A DNA stretch of 44,677 nucleotides, taken from Chara braunii (lineage: Eukaryota; Streptophyta; Charophyceae; Charales; Characeae). The notes under the pieces are model-generated. The model was given only the letters and a program-made list of their open reading frames with translations. It was not told where the DNA came from and ran no database searches. Shown in pieces: positions 32,690-44,140 of the stretch. Location of the stretch: the NCBI GenBank assembly GCA_003427395.1, contig BFEA01000193.1, positions 1,132,337 to 1,177,013 on the forward strand, in the 5' to 3' direction. Each line of letters starts with the position of its first letter. Position 1 is the stretch's first letter. Made by a program: the position numbers and the translations under genes.

Positions 32690-33215
32690 TTTTTTTTTTC
32701 TTTTTTTTCTTTTTCTTTTTTTTGAAGTCCATGGTGTTGTAGAGGCCAGTCACTGAGTGCACAGTGATCACCTGGAGCAGTGGGCCGTGGGTGTCCTGGA
32801 ATATGAGACCACCTCCCATCCCATCCTCACGTCAATACTCCTAGCGCACCCCTTATCCCACTATCCTACCTCAGTGTGACCAGCACTCAGGACCATTACC
32901 CTACCAATGGGCAGGCAACATGGACCGAACAGCAATGATAGGCACCAGGGCTAATAGGTTGCTCAGCCCTGGTGGAAGCGGAATCGGACGAGCCTTGTCG
33001 AACCGGACGTAGGACGCCAGGCCCAGACAATCTACTACAGGCCCCAAGAGACTACCCTAGGTTCAGACAGGGTAGCACCCATTGAAGCAGTCTTACCCTC
33101 CTTCCCCTAGCTTACCCAAGGCCAGGCGGAACTCAGACTGGCCTGAGCGACTTATATCCCTACCCTTACCCTAGGGTCTAAGCCTTATATAGCCACTAGA
33201 CAGTTCTATCCATGT
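32690..33215 (-). mobile_element. Repeat B, longest copy
   Basis: T-rich tail at 32690-32723, then GTTGTAGAGGCCAGTCACTG through TGACCAGCACTCAGGACCAT and GGACGCCAGGCCCAGACAAT to GCCACTAGACAGTTCTATCC, all reverse complement of 8093-8445. It contains about 140 bp more than that copy at the far end. On the minus strand a TATATAAGG word follows the start by about 18 bp, so this end could act as a promoter; that is inference only. Confidence 0.8.
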
Positions 33216-33312
33216 TTTTCCTAAATTTTCCTGAACTCCTTTAATAGTTCTCAGATTGTTCTTAGCCGAAGCCAGGTAATGGCCCTGGTATTTCAAATGA
33301 CTTGTATAATTC

Positions 33313-33392
33313 TATATGGGACGCTGGGCCCGGTTCCCAGCACGTGTTGCTCCCCACGAATAGACTGGAGCATTTGTCCCAAAAAAAAAAAA
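33313..33392 (+). mobile_element. Family A tail, + orientation, with poly-A
   Basis: GGGACGCTGGGCCCGGTTCC, CAGCACGTGTTGCTCCCCAC, GAATAGACTGGAGCATTTGT, then 12 A. This copy shows the family's polarity directly: core first, poly-A last. Confidence 0.82.
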
Positions 33393-33415
33393 GAAGGTGA
33401 CTGAACGAGAGGAAA

Positions 33416-33587
33416 GCTGACGGGATTAGGGTTAACTCTTGTCAGTATGACAAGAATACGTCTGAGAGTGCTGTGGATGTAGAAGAAGTCATCATGGGGG
33501 AGCTGACAGGATTATTGTTAACCCTTGTTAGTGTGACCAGAATATGGCTGAGAGTGCTGTCCTAGGAGACGGTGCCGTGGGACTCGG
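33416..33587 (+). repeat. 86-bp imperfect direct repeat
   Basis: GCTGACGGGATTAGGGTTAAC at 33416 recurs as GCTGACAGGATTATTGTTAAC at 33502, each followed by CTTGT-AGT-TGAC-AGAATA and CTGAGAGTGCTG. Two units. Confidence 0.75.
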
Positions 33588-33627
33588 AGAAGGGATGGGA
33601 TCGCGGGGGTGGGAACTAGGCCTGGCG

Positions 33628-33718
33628 GTAAGAGATGAAGCTTGATAAGAAGGCCTGAGGGTAAGAGACAAAGATTGATAAGAAGGCCTGAGTGTAAGAG
33701 ACGAAGCTTGGTAAGAAC
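33628..33718 (+). repeat. 33-bp tandem repeat, about 2.8 copies
   Basis: The unit GTAAGAGA-GAAGCTTGATAA-GAAGGCCTGA starts at 33628, 33661 and 33694 with a few changes. Non-coding. Confidence 0.8.
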
Positions 33719-34436
33719 TAAGTCGCCGGTGTCAGCGGGAAAACTTCGAAAAGCGCGGGCGAGAGTTGATCACCTGACTGAAATTGATCCGGCTAAGTAG
33801 GTTGTGATGCAGCCTTAGCGCAGCCGCCGCGACGGGTTCACAGCGGATCGAGCGCCTGGTTCTGCAACGAATCCCGGGAAAAGCAGAGGAGGCTGGAGAG
33901 AGCCCCGCCATCACTCATTACATGGGCAGGGGCCGACGAAGCCTGCCTACGTGGCAAGCTCCGTCGCGCGAGAGGAGAAGTGTAGGAGTGGGGGAGGAGT
34001 CACGGAGCCACCTAAGTTAGTAGAACCGGCCGTCGAAGATCGGGATAACTGGTACGAAAGAGGACGGCGTCGTGTCCTACTATCAGCAGCTACTTTGACA
34101 GATGAAAAATAGTAAACAAACGCATGGGAGATTCAAAAGATCAAGGCTCGAATAAGAACGAGAAGCGAAGAGATGGAAGTTGTAAACTCAACGGAGAGAA
34201 AGATCGGAAGTGAGTAATTGGGAGACGTGAGGAGCAAAGGCAGTAAAGGGGAAAGTGAGCGATACCCTAGCCTGGGTATGCATTATCATCGACTGTGAAG
34301 TGGAGAGGACATCTGGCGCAAGAAGGAGAAGACATGTGGCGCGCGAAGACAGCTGGGTTCGGGCCCCCTTCCTTTTGGGGCCCCGGGGAGTTCCCCCGGT
34401 GAAAGGTGGGGTTCAACCCAGAGGTATGGACAACGA
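33719..34436. other. No gene recognised
   Basis: Purine-rich, moderately GC-rich + strand with stops in all frames. It resembles neither the repeats nor the LINEs. Confidence 0.35.
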
Positions 34437-35790
34437 TCGCGGCCGACGCTAGCCGTTCCTCACTTTACCCGCTCCCCGAGCGCTGCCTCCTTTCTCTCGC
34501 ATCCCGACCTTGACTGGTGCATATCTCTACTGTCCCGTTATTCTCTCCATCCCTGACCGTTGTATCCCTCTCTTCCTGCCTCTCCATCATACTCCCTCCC
34601 GTCTTCATCCCGAGCCCCGACCTCACGACCCCGACCTCCCTAACACGATCCCGACCGTTGGGGGGTCGGGTACGGGGTAGTGAAAGAAAGGGGCCCTTTC
34701 TTTCACTACCCCGTACCCGACCCCCCAACACGATTCCGACCGTTCCTGCCTCTCCATCACGCTCCCTCCCGTCTTCATCCCGAACCCCGACCTCACGACC
34801 CCGACCTCACGACCCCGACCTCCCCAACACGATCGCGGCCCCCCCTTTCCTTCACTACCCCGTACCCGACCCCCAACCTCCCCAAGACAGGCTGCGCCCC
34901 TTTCCCCCTCCGGATCTCGTCCCGGCTGTCCTCCTCCCCATCACGATCCCGACCCCCCCATCAGAATCCCGACTACCCCCCTCTATCGCGATCCCGTCTG
35001 TCCTGACTGGGACCGTTGCGATCACGACCCTGACCTTCTTCCGTCATTACAATCCTGGATCCCGACCCGCCCAGACCCTGATCATTATAACCCTCCTCCT
35101 TTCCCCACCTTCTCATCACGATCCCGACCTCCCCACTGCGATCCCGACCCTCCTCCTCTATCACGTCGCAGTCCTTTCCTCCTGCCATCACGATCGTGTC
35201 CCCCCCCACTTCCCCCCTCTATCGCGGTCTCCCCATCACGATCCCGTCCCCCCCTGGGACCATTGCTCCCGGATTCCATCCCGCCCCTACCCTGATTCCC
35301 CCTCTATCACGTCGCGGCCCTCTCCTCTTGCCATCTCATTACGATCCCAATCTTCCCACCACGATCCCATCCCCCCATCAAGGTCCCGACCCCCCCTCCC
35401 TATCGCGATCCCGTCCACCTTGATCCCGTCCTCCCCAACAGCTTGGACCTCACCTTGCCCCGACCCTGACCGTAGTAGCCCCCCCCTTCCCCGCCCCCCC
35501 ATCAAGACCCCGGCCTCCCCACCACGATCCCGACCTTCCCCTTTATCACGATCCCATCTACCCCGACCCGGACCATTGTGGCCCCACTTCTCGTCACCCC
35601 ATCACGGGCCCAACCCCCCATCTCCATCACGATCCCGTCTCCCCTGATCGTCACGACTATCCCTCCCCGGCCCCCTCTCCCCCGCCTCGATCTCCGCACC
35701 CCTTGCCTTCCCCCTCCTTTCCCCTCCCCTCCCCCTCCTCTCCCGGCCCCGACTCTCCGGGGCCTATTCACTCTTCTTCAGGCCCTCTCG
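34437..35790. repeat. C-rich degenerate tandem repeat
   Basis: The + strand is built from loosely repeated units of the type CCCCATCACGATCCCGACC with GACCTCCCC and CCTCTATCGCGATCCCGTC variants. Long open frames on both strands (for example 34517-35647) arise because the repeat lacks stops; their proline/serine/arginine text is low complexity, not a protein. The block ends just before LINE ORF1. Confidence 0.8.
34657..34729. repeat. Perfect 73-bp palindrome (36-bp arms)
   Basis: Bases 34657-34692 pair without mismatch with 34694-34729 around one central base at 34693. The right arm resembles the sequence at about 34846-34873 (CACTACCCCGTACCCGACCC), which occurs there only once and not inverted. 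Confidence 0.9.
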
Positions 35791-35848
35791 AACCTCTTTT
35801 TTCATTTCCTGAAGACTTCGTGAAGGGTAGGCCACCGGAGTAGGTGAT

Positions 35849-38775
35849 ATGGCGAGCCTTAAAAATGAAGCAAGGAGAAGAAAAGGGAAAGGGAGGCCAC
35901 GACGGCTTTGGTATCAGGGATCTATGGGTCACCATTCAACTGACTGGAGACCCCGGGTAAGAGAAGAGAGAATAGAGATGGATACAACCTCCTCCTCCAG
36001 CCTTGCCCCGTCAGAACACACAGAAAAGCCATGCTCTCGATCATCCCCCCCTCCGGTAGATCTGATAAAGGAAATGAAGAATCGACAGAAAGGAAAAGAA
36101 GCAGATCCTCCCCCGTCGTGGGCTGACAAACTTAAGAAAATGTACGCAGGGCAAACCCTGTCAGTCAGAAGGGAGGGGGAAGGGGAAGAGAGCCAGGAAA
36201 TTCCATTGGATAATTTAACGACGACTTCTGCTTTCTTTCTTGCTAAACTTCTGGCTAGTCCAGGAGATAAGATTATTAGTCAGGGGGGGGAAAAGCACAG
36301 GGTTAAGACTCTTGCAAGCAATATGATCAAAGAAAGGGACGTGTTATACACCCGTCACGCTTGCACTTGGGTGTTTTACGATGATGCAGCCTACAAATCC
36401 GCCAATGATAAGGTAGGGTGGATTAGGAAGCGCCTCGCAACACTCAAAGGATCGGAGGACAGAGCCCGAGATTTTTTTCTAATCCAGCCTATCTCATCAA
36501 CAGTTTTTACAGTGATTTGTATGTTTTATTCTAATAAACGAATCATGGATGCATGGAGGAGTATACCCTGTGGGCGCTCAGAGGTTCGGATTTTCCCCTG
36601 GTCCCCCCCGAAACAACGAAAGTCGGAGGAGAGGCGGGAACAAATTATGTCGGATTAATATTGGGTAGAGTTCCGACACGTACCTATCGAAATTCAAGGG
36701 GCTTTCATGCAAGAACTCGCCCTGAAGTACGTGATCGTGGACTTCATCGACCCTCTCCCCCGCCACGTGGCACCAAGGGATGATTACCTCATGATCGCCC
36801 TGGATATTCCCGACAGCCATATCTTCACCATAGATGATGTTATCCTCTTCCGGGTTGGGGGAAAGGACTTCAGAATTCACACAGCACACAAAACACAGCG
36901 GTGGTGTTTTAAGTGCCAGGCCTATAGACACCTCCCTTTGGACTTGGACTGCCCCCACCATCCAGCCAAACAGATCAGATCCACTGGTCGTCTGTTGCGT
37001 GATCCTTTCAAGGATACATGGTGGAGGACTGTAGACGCAGGGCACGAAGGGTGGGTTTACGTGGATGAGCTCCGACAGGGTGGAGGGGTAAGGGGTTGGA
37101 AATGAGAGAAAAGCGAAGCAGTAGACTGGAACACAACGCCACCGGACCAATTGACACCCCCTAAATCAGCGGAGGTTCAAATGGAAAAAACCACAGTTCC
37201 CCCTTTACACGCCCCTCCCCCAAAACAGGACTCTCTATTGGTTGACAAACAGGCCACGTCAGACACCAAAGGAACCGAACCCCGGTCCCAACCCCGGATG
37301 GAGCCCAAGCCCCAGGATTTTATCACCCCAACTGACATGAGGGAGTTGTGGCATACCCCGGCCTCTAAGAAAAAAACATCTCCAGGTAAATCAGACAAAC
37401 TGCCACACCCTCAAGACGCTCAAAAAATGGACAACAGATTCCAAATTCTGGCAACGGAAACAGGGGGAAAACAAACAACAACACAACAGCTAGGGGGAAA
37501 AGAGCAACAAGTACATATGAGGAGAGAAGGAAAGGACAACGGGTGCAAGAGCCTGGCAACCCAGGAGGGAGGGGGCGGAGGAGGGACATTGCAAAGAAGG
37601 GAAAAAAAATCGATTTATGAGAAGAAAGACCACCAAGAAATCAGAAAACTCCCCTCTCCAAGGGAGGGAATGGTAGGGGAGGGCGAGGGAACGGTAGGGG
37701 AGGGTGGGGGACGAATGTTGGAGGATGGAAAGGAATCGGATCAACAGCTCACCCAGGGTCCCCCTTTCAAGAGCACCCCAAAACAGGGCCCCATCAAGAG
37801 AAGCGGGTCAGCGAAACCCTCTCCAGAATGGATCCTTTTTCCCGAGCTTTCGGTCCCCAGCCCATGGATTGGGATCCACCGGCTGACCCCCAGAATGAGG
37901 AAATGACGGATAGTGCCCCAGAATCATGGGGATTGCAAGGAGAGGGAGATGTTGAAACAGGATTAAAAAGCCTTGCGGAATGGCTGATAGGCCAGCTTCA
38001 AACTCTATATGCAGGCCAAACAGAAACATACAGGGACGAAGCCTATGTCCAACTCTTCTCCTTGCTGGATGAGAGCCCCAGTTTAAAACAAGCCCTGGAA
38101 CGGGGCCCGTCTCCGGAAATGGATTGGCAACAGGTGCTGAACTGAATTTGGATCATCGTCCACCAAAAATTCCAACCCCCGACTGAAGAATCTTCACGAC
38201 CCCCGGCCCAGTCCCCCCCGGAAGGCACACAAGAAGCCACCCAGGCCTCTCAATCCGAACAGGGAGAGAGAGAGGCAGTCAAAACGGAAGGAACGATCTC
38301 AAAACGGGCCAAGTTGCGTCAATTGATCGAAATGGGGTTGTACCACAAAGGCCTACCACGGGGTGACAAAGTCTTGGTCTTGCCTATCAGAAGAAAGGGT
38401 AGAAAATGGGAACTGGGCATGTCGCCGGTAGAGTCTGAGGACCCCTACACACCTGCCTATGGAGGAATGACATTATAGGGGTGGCACATGCAGAGGGAAG
38501 GGGCACTCAAGACTCGCGAAGCCACGGAATTCATTGCCAACCACTATGAACCAGAAGCAATGGCCACTATCAGCGTATCAACGGAATGCCTGAAAATGGC
38601 CTATAAGGATCTCTATGCGAGATTCAAAGAGAATAAGGAAGCAGGGCTACAATGGCTCACACATAACATGCTCGTGGACACCCAACAACTCAAGATTAAG
38701 CCTAGTAACATCTGGTCAACAGAAGAGTTACTCACATGTATGTGCTCAATATTGAGAAAAAAACATACTCAATAA
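35849..38775 (+). pseudogene. LINE ORF1 (RNA-binding protein with zinc knuckle), broken
   Basis: It reads in one frame from ATG 35849 through stops at 36656 (TAA) and 37103 (TGA), changes by -1 near 37850, then runs through TGA 38143 and TAG 38476 to TAA 38773, about 970 codons in all. Regions: charged N-part; a segment resembling the DUF4283 domain of plant L1 ORF1 proteins (FFLIQPISSTVFTVICMFYS to VRIFPWSP, about 36470-36605); then WVEFRHVPIEIQG and a CCHC-like knuckle CFKCQAYRHLPLDLDC (about 36906-36953); a long Pro/Gln/Lys-rich middle; and a charged C-part. ORF2 starts 75 bp downstream in the same frame as the ORF1 end. It would package LINE RNA. The family call is an inference from domain order and ORF2. 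Confidence 0.8.
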
Positions 38776-38850
38776 AGGGGTAGAATGGGAAAAACACGAA
38801 TGGTCACAACTGTCTAAAAGTTAGACGGGTTACACATTCACATAATCACG

Positions 38851-39345
38851 ATGGACTGGGTAGACGTAGTGTATGGAAGGAATAAAAAGTGGAAACACAC
38901 CCTGCAACAAGCAGACCTGGATATCAGATCAATCAATGTGAATGGTCTCGGATCCCGCAAACCGGAAAAAATTAAAGCATTATGGGATTTGATGAGAGGG
39001 GTTGGGGGTAAATCGTGGCCGGATGTAGTCTGCATCCAGGAAACCCACTTAATGGACACACCAGAGCACCATAGAGCGCACAAGCAAGCCTGACCCTTCC
39101 AAGGTTATCATGCTTTTGCCCCGCACCCAGGGAGTTTGGATGTAGCAATATGGATTCCACCCAACTCACAACTCGAGGTACTCTGCTAGGAAAAAGACGA
39201 GGAGGAGGAACGATGGATCAAGATTTTGGGTATGTTGGAACAAGAGGTTGTATGCATAGTTTTCATATATGCCCCAAACACGGTTCGTGAAAGAAGGACC
39301 TTCTTTGAAAAAATAGAAACAATCCCCCCCCCGGATATCCCTCTC
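38851..39345 (+). pseudogene. LINE ORF2 start: APE endonuclease, truncated
   Basis: ATG 38851 opens a frame containing DIRSINVNGLGSRKPEKIKA and WPDVVCIQETHLM, the N-terminal boxes of APE-type endonucleases (Asn and Glu metal/catalytic residues visible), then IFIYAPN further on. TGA at 39091 and TAG at 39187 interrupt it. The domain stops at about 39345, just where LGDFN would be expected (text reads PDIPLFI then switches to unrelated sequence). Loss of the 3' part cannot result from ordinary LINE 5' truncation; a later insertion or rearrangement is needed. Confidence 0.85.
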
Positions 39346-40370
39346 TTCATCATCCTCCCCTCCTACTTGGGTCCTCCCCCTCCACCAGTACCTGCCTCAG
39401 GTCCTCCTTACCCCGGAGACGTGGTTCCGCCTGTTGTTGCAGTTGATTCCTCTCGCCCTCAGCGTACCCATCGACTTCCTTCTCGCTATCGTGACCGACC
39501 TATATCTCTTATACGCTCTCTATCTTTTACCATTCTTGGACACTTATGCAACAACTCTCGGTTTCGCCTTCTACATTTGGCCTCTACATTCAACTTCTAC
39601 ATTCGGCATCTACATTCGACCTTCGACCTCAATGCTTCTCTTCAGTACTTGAGTACCTATCGTAGTGTTCCGTACTTCTACTGGGTTTCTGCGCTACTCC
39701 TACTTTATCTTGGCTACTTTGACTTGACTTCCGTCTGGAGACTCACCAGTTGGACTACTTCATTTTTTTATTTATTTTTTTTGCCACGGAGTTTCCGTTA
39801 TTCCCATCTATCGACCACCCTCGAGTTTACCCTCCAGTCGCATGATGACCCATGTTTTCCTTGACCATGTGGGTGTGTTCGTCTGTCGCCCTTCTGCCTT
39901 ACCTTATGTTGCGCGCCCTCCTCCGAAGTGTACTTTTTTCTTTGCTCGCAGCCCTTGACCACATGTCTATGCCGATATAGCCCCCTCTATCCTTCCAGGC
40001 ACGCTTGTGTACTCCCTTATGTGAGTATCCTTTTTCCTTTCAGTTGGTCGTGCCCGTTTGATGGTTTCCATTGAGCCTGGTGTCGTGATGTTATTCTCCC
40101 TCTGAGCCTGATGATGTTTCATATGGTTATGTGGGTACCCCCTTGGAGTTTACTGTGAGAGCGGTACTTGCCGCCTCGCACCCTTTCCTACCTTTCCCAT
40201 GCGACTGAGCTCCTTGTCTTCTATTCGGCTATTATGTACTTGTATAGGGCACGTGAGACCGTGCCACATTCTTTTTCGGTGTGCATATTAATGTAGTTAC
40301 TTTTAGCCTTTAGGGCTCAGGTGTTGACTTATGCTCAACCACATTGGCTTAGGATACTTTTTTTTTCTCT
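39346..40370 (+). other. Remnant of another retroelement? (unassigned)
   Basis: The frame first continues with a Pro-rich stretch and SSRPQRTHRLPSRYRD (about 39450-39498). This resembles the short basic/proline linker found after integrase in many plant LTR retroelements. No RT or integrase motif follows. The rest is T-rich with no supported gene and could be LTR or UTR sequence. Low confidence. Confidence 0.3.
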
Positions 40371-40373
40371 TTC

Positions 40374-40465
40374 TTGGCCGACACAGATCAGACGTTTCTC
40401 TCTTTGTTGGCCGACACAGGTCAGACATTTTTCTGTTTTTTTTGGGTCGACTCAGATCAGATTTT
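40374..40465 (+). repeat. Three imperfect copies of GGCCGACACAGATCAGA
   Basis: Near-identical words at about 40377, 40412 and 40447 (the third GGTCGACTCAGATCAGA), spaced 35 bp and separated by T-rich DNA. Confidence 0.75.
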
Positions 40466-40821
40466 GTTGTATAGATTAGGCTTGAGGCTTAGTCTGCAAT
40501 GCATCTCTTTTCGGCATGGAGTTTGCTCCGCATTTAGGATTGTTTCTTTGTTGTTCCCCTGGGTTTCCGCTATTTCAGCGGATAGCGTGTTGATGTATCG
40601 CTTGATCCATTTACAGGTCCGAGGATCATGTAATGGTACCCTTTCAGCCCGACAGTGAGGCCGGACCTGTTTCAGGCCGTCGGCCTGACCCCTATCCTGT
40701 ACCGGGTCACTCCAGCCTGGACCAAGGCCGGTATATCTCTCCAGCCTAGGCCTAGGCCGGGTGGGTCATTCTTTCAGTTGTCCGTTCATCCATGAGTCGG
40801 ACTGGATCCTCACTCAGCTGC

Positions 40822-40910
40822 TGCTTGTCGTGTGTCCATCTCCTCTCTCTCTCTCTCTCTCTCTCCTGTCTCTTATACACATCTAGATGTGTATGCTTGT
40901 CGTGTGTCCA

Positions 40911-40914
<4 letters not shown>
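40822..40914. other. Library artefact: second transposase junction
   Basis: Positions 40866-40884 read CTGTCTCTTATACACATCT, followed by AGATGTGTAT (40885-40894), the first ten bases of the reverse-complement mosaic end. TGCTTGTCGTGTGTCCATCT, present before it at 40822, is repeated after it at 40894. As at 5.55 kb, a spurious duplication around an adapter. Confidence 0.93.

Positions 40915-41001
<87 letters not shown>
40914..41001. repeat. (CT)n microsatellite
   Basis: About 44 CT units, with a shorter CT run (40844-40865) on the other side of the adapter. The true length is uncertain because of the artefact. Confidence 0.9.
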
Positions 41002-41003
<2 letters not shown>

Positions 41004-41029
41004 CACGTGCCCTCTGCACGAGCGTCACC

Positions 41030-41234
41030 TCTAAGTGGTCGACACTGAGGTAGGATAGTGGGAGTAGGAGTGCGCCTAGAAAAATTACGAAAGAGGTAGG
41101 TTGGGAGCAAGTCCTATAGGATATGGGGACCTCTACCACATGGCCGAGTGTCGAAGGTGACTCTCATATGTCTGTAATCCAGCCTCTACAACAACCTGGA
41201 CTTTTTGCATTAAAAAAAAAAAAAAGTAGACCCC
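41030..41234 (+). mobile_element. Repeat B, truncated copy with poly-A
   Basis: GACACTGAGGTAGGATAGTG through TCCAGCCTCTACAACAACCT-GGACTTTTTGCAT and 15 A. Same 3' end as at 8.4 kb. Confidence 0.8.
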
Positions 41235-41246
41235 ACTCAAACAACT

Positions 41247-44140
41247 GTTTTTTTTTTTTTTTTTAAGGAGACAAGGTTTCAATTTATTCCTACAGCGAAG
41301 GAGATAACATGTCTGGGAAGTCTGACATAGGCCAGAGTGGGAGAGAACTCAAAGTAGACCACTAATTGAAGATCAATTGATAATCCCTCTACATTTCCTC
41401 ATTGCCAACAACTTGAGCTCCCTTTCTCTGAATTATCCCCAACCTACCCCCTTGACCGCCCCCTAGCCAGCCATTACCAAATTGTTGAATATGTTACAAA
41501 TTTTAGTGATAAATACTTGATTTTTTCTTCTTCTCCCATTGAGATATGATATCTGCTTGTACTTGTTGTTTATTAAATCAGTTAATTCTGGACCATCCAA
41601 TCTCGCACCCTTTAATTCATTCGTACAACGCCTTCTCGAGACAGCCCAAATTATGGCTCTGATGCCTGCTTGAAATAAATTTTGTGTAAACGTATCAAGA
41701 TGATCCGGTTGTCAGGTTTCACATAACTAGGCCTTCCAATCCCAAGGCCAAGGCTGACAGGTACCTAATTGACACCATACCTAACGCTGCCATCTCCAAA
41801 GCCAGATTGTCCTTGGGCCTTGCAAGAAAATGTGTTCATTTTCCCCCGAAATCTTACGTGAGGGGAAAGTTGTGCAACAAAACTTGCACCACGATAATGC
41901 AATACCTTTCTACTTTAAGGAAGATCTATCAATAATCCAATCATTAGTAGGTCCTAGTAGCCTGTGGTAGGCATTGATGATCTATTTGTCATTGCAACGT
42001 TGCTATTTTGGCAGACTTAACTCTTATTGTTTTGAACTACTTAATAGATTAAAGGTTTTCCTGACTGACATTTAGATGGCGCATCCATCGTGCGGCTACC
42101 CTATCTTTAAACCACCAGTACATGGTCCTAGGCGACTGGAAAACTTGTTTTGAGTCTCTCCGAAAATTTAGGATGCCGAGCGTCGTAGATAAAATGAATT
42201 GGCAGTGGGCAACCTCCGAAAGGGGCCCACGACTGATAGCTGGCATGTCATGGTGCTTTAAGATGGACTTTTGGTCTCAAGTTCTCAACATACAATATGT
42301 TGATTTAATTGTTAAGGTATGCAATGCTCTAAAACATGTTCTGCTTTTGCCCATCGATGATGACGAGATCCAACTAGTAGGATTCAGGGTCAGTTTGCCA
42401 ATTGAAGTGGTTAGTTTAAACTTTAAAGTAGTCATTGGTTCTATACTCCAACACTCTGATGTTGAACACCTTATGGACAGAAAACAATTTGGTCTCCTAA
42501 AGTCTTACGACCGTATTGTCTTGTCTAAGGCCAAAAACATAAAGGATAACTTCCCCATCCTGATGGACTTCCACCACCAAGCCAATCTGATGTGTTTGAT
42601 TCTTAATCATTACCCAGTCATCATCTTGTAGCGTAGATCCTTTGCTCAAAAGTATGATCCATTGCAAGTGGATGAACTCTATAAGGTCATCATAATTTTT
42701 GAAAGAATAGTGACCAGAACGACGTTGAGGTTGAAGATCCTCTAGTGCGTGTCAGTCTTTGGATTCTTCATTCCATATGCCGCCAATTTTGAAAACCCTA
42801 TTTTTCACCTACCCCCTCCATGGTGATTCCATGCAATGAAGCGTCTGCCACCTTGAGTTTGTAATTCATCTATTATTAAACTTTAAAAATGGGTTGATGA
42901 CATAACTCTTCGGCGTACCTCTTCCCATCTTCCAAGAGCTATCTTGTCAGGTAGGTGGAATCTTCGCCACGTTTTGAGTAGATTGGGCCAGAATGGGTCC
43001 TTACTCTGGTCTATCTTTGCTTCTTGGCGATCCTGGTTGGGAAAAAGACCCTCCTTCATAGACCGCCGCCGTGGAATGGATCGGGAGCAATTTTCTAGCC
43101 ACATCATTGAGTTTATCCCCGCATGAACTTCAGGAGCAAGTCCCGTAATTTGTTCAAGGGCTAGAGCAGACCATTGTGTTTGAGATTTGAAAAGTAGGCG
43201 TTTGATCCATTGAATTGACTTGTGTTGCATGATCTAAAATTCTAAATCCTCCTTTGGATTTAGGCTAAATCATAAATTATCATGCCATTCTGCAAATCAC
43301 GTTGTGACAATCATGATTCTTTCGTCATAGAAAGACTGCTACATGTCTCTGTACAGACTTAATAGAAGATTTATCTAGGGACTAATTGCATTTCTATAGC
43401 ATGTTAAGGAAGCAAACACCACATTGTTATTGATTAAAGTATGCCTTAAGAGAGATCATGTGGGTTTATCTTTCCACAAAGCCAATTTAGTCAGGGCTGC
43501 TGGCTTGGCTTTCGGCTTCCCTTTTGCGGACAGAGATATACCCAGAACTCTAATCGGGACCTCTACAGTAACCAGCTTGAAGTGATATGTGATTGCTCAA
43601 GGGGTCTTACTCCCTGCTGATGGATCCATCAGTCAAGGGTTTTGATACATCAATTAATTCTCATATTAGACAACTTACAAAATATATCCATCATTTGTCG
43701 AATGACGACCACATGGGTGACTTCCACCATTATAATTGAGAGATCATATGGAGTCACGGACCAAAGTCAAATTTATCCAAACACGGGCATAAAAATAATC
43801 AGTCTACATGATCATAAACTTTCTCAAAGTCAATAAAAATGAAAGTTGCACAATGCTTAGATTGCCTGGAAATCTTAATTAATTCATTGATAAGAAAAAA
43901 AAAAAAAAAAAAAGACATTATTCTGAATGTTCCTTCCTTCGATATAACCAGTTTGAGTTGGGTGAATAATATCAGCAAGTCTTCAAGGCTTTTGGGACCA
44001 AGTTGTAGGCGACTGTCAATAGTGTGATTGGTCAATAATTATGGGTATTTGATTTTTTCACCTTCGTTATATATAGAGTCAGATCTTGTCCTGCCACCTC
44101 TCTGATACATCGTGACACACTTTCCCCGGAAGATGAACCT
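41247..44140 (-). pseudogene. LINE ORF2 copy, RT to 3' end, heavily decayed
   Basis: A T run at 41248-41264 marks the 3' poly-A. On the minus strand from the 5' side: an RT piece with NY-PITLL (about 44030-44060); IFIDFEKVYDHVD (motif A, about 43800-43840) preceded by INELIKISRQSKH; a degraded middle; then 43230-42883 with IQWIKRLLFKSQTQWSALAL, GRWEEV; and a terminal RDYQLIF-like box (about 41360). A run of about 20 A at 43894-43913 has replaced part of the conserved stretch between NIQNN and INELIK. Many stops; AT-rich like the copy at 28-31 kb. Confidence 0.8.

Noticed and set aside
33416-33450. Telomere-type repeat (GGGATTAGGGTTAAC)
   Set aside because: Only a single TTAGGG-like word is present, not an array.
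34517-35647. 376-codon open frame
   Set aside because: It lies in a C-rich degenerate repeat. The translation is proline/serine/arginine low complexity and both strands are equally open.
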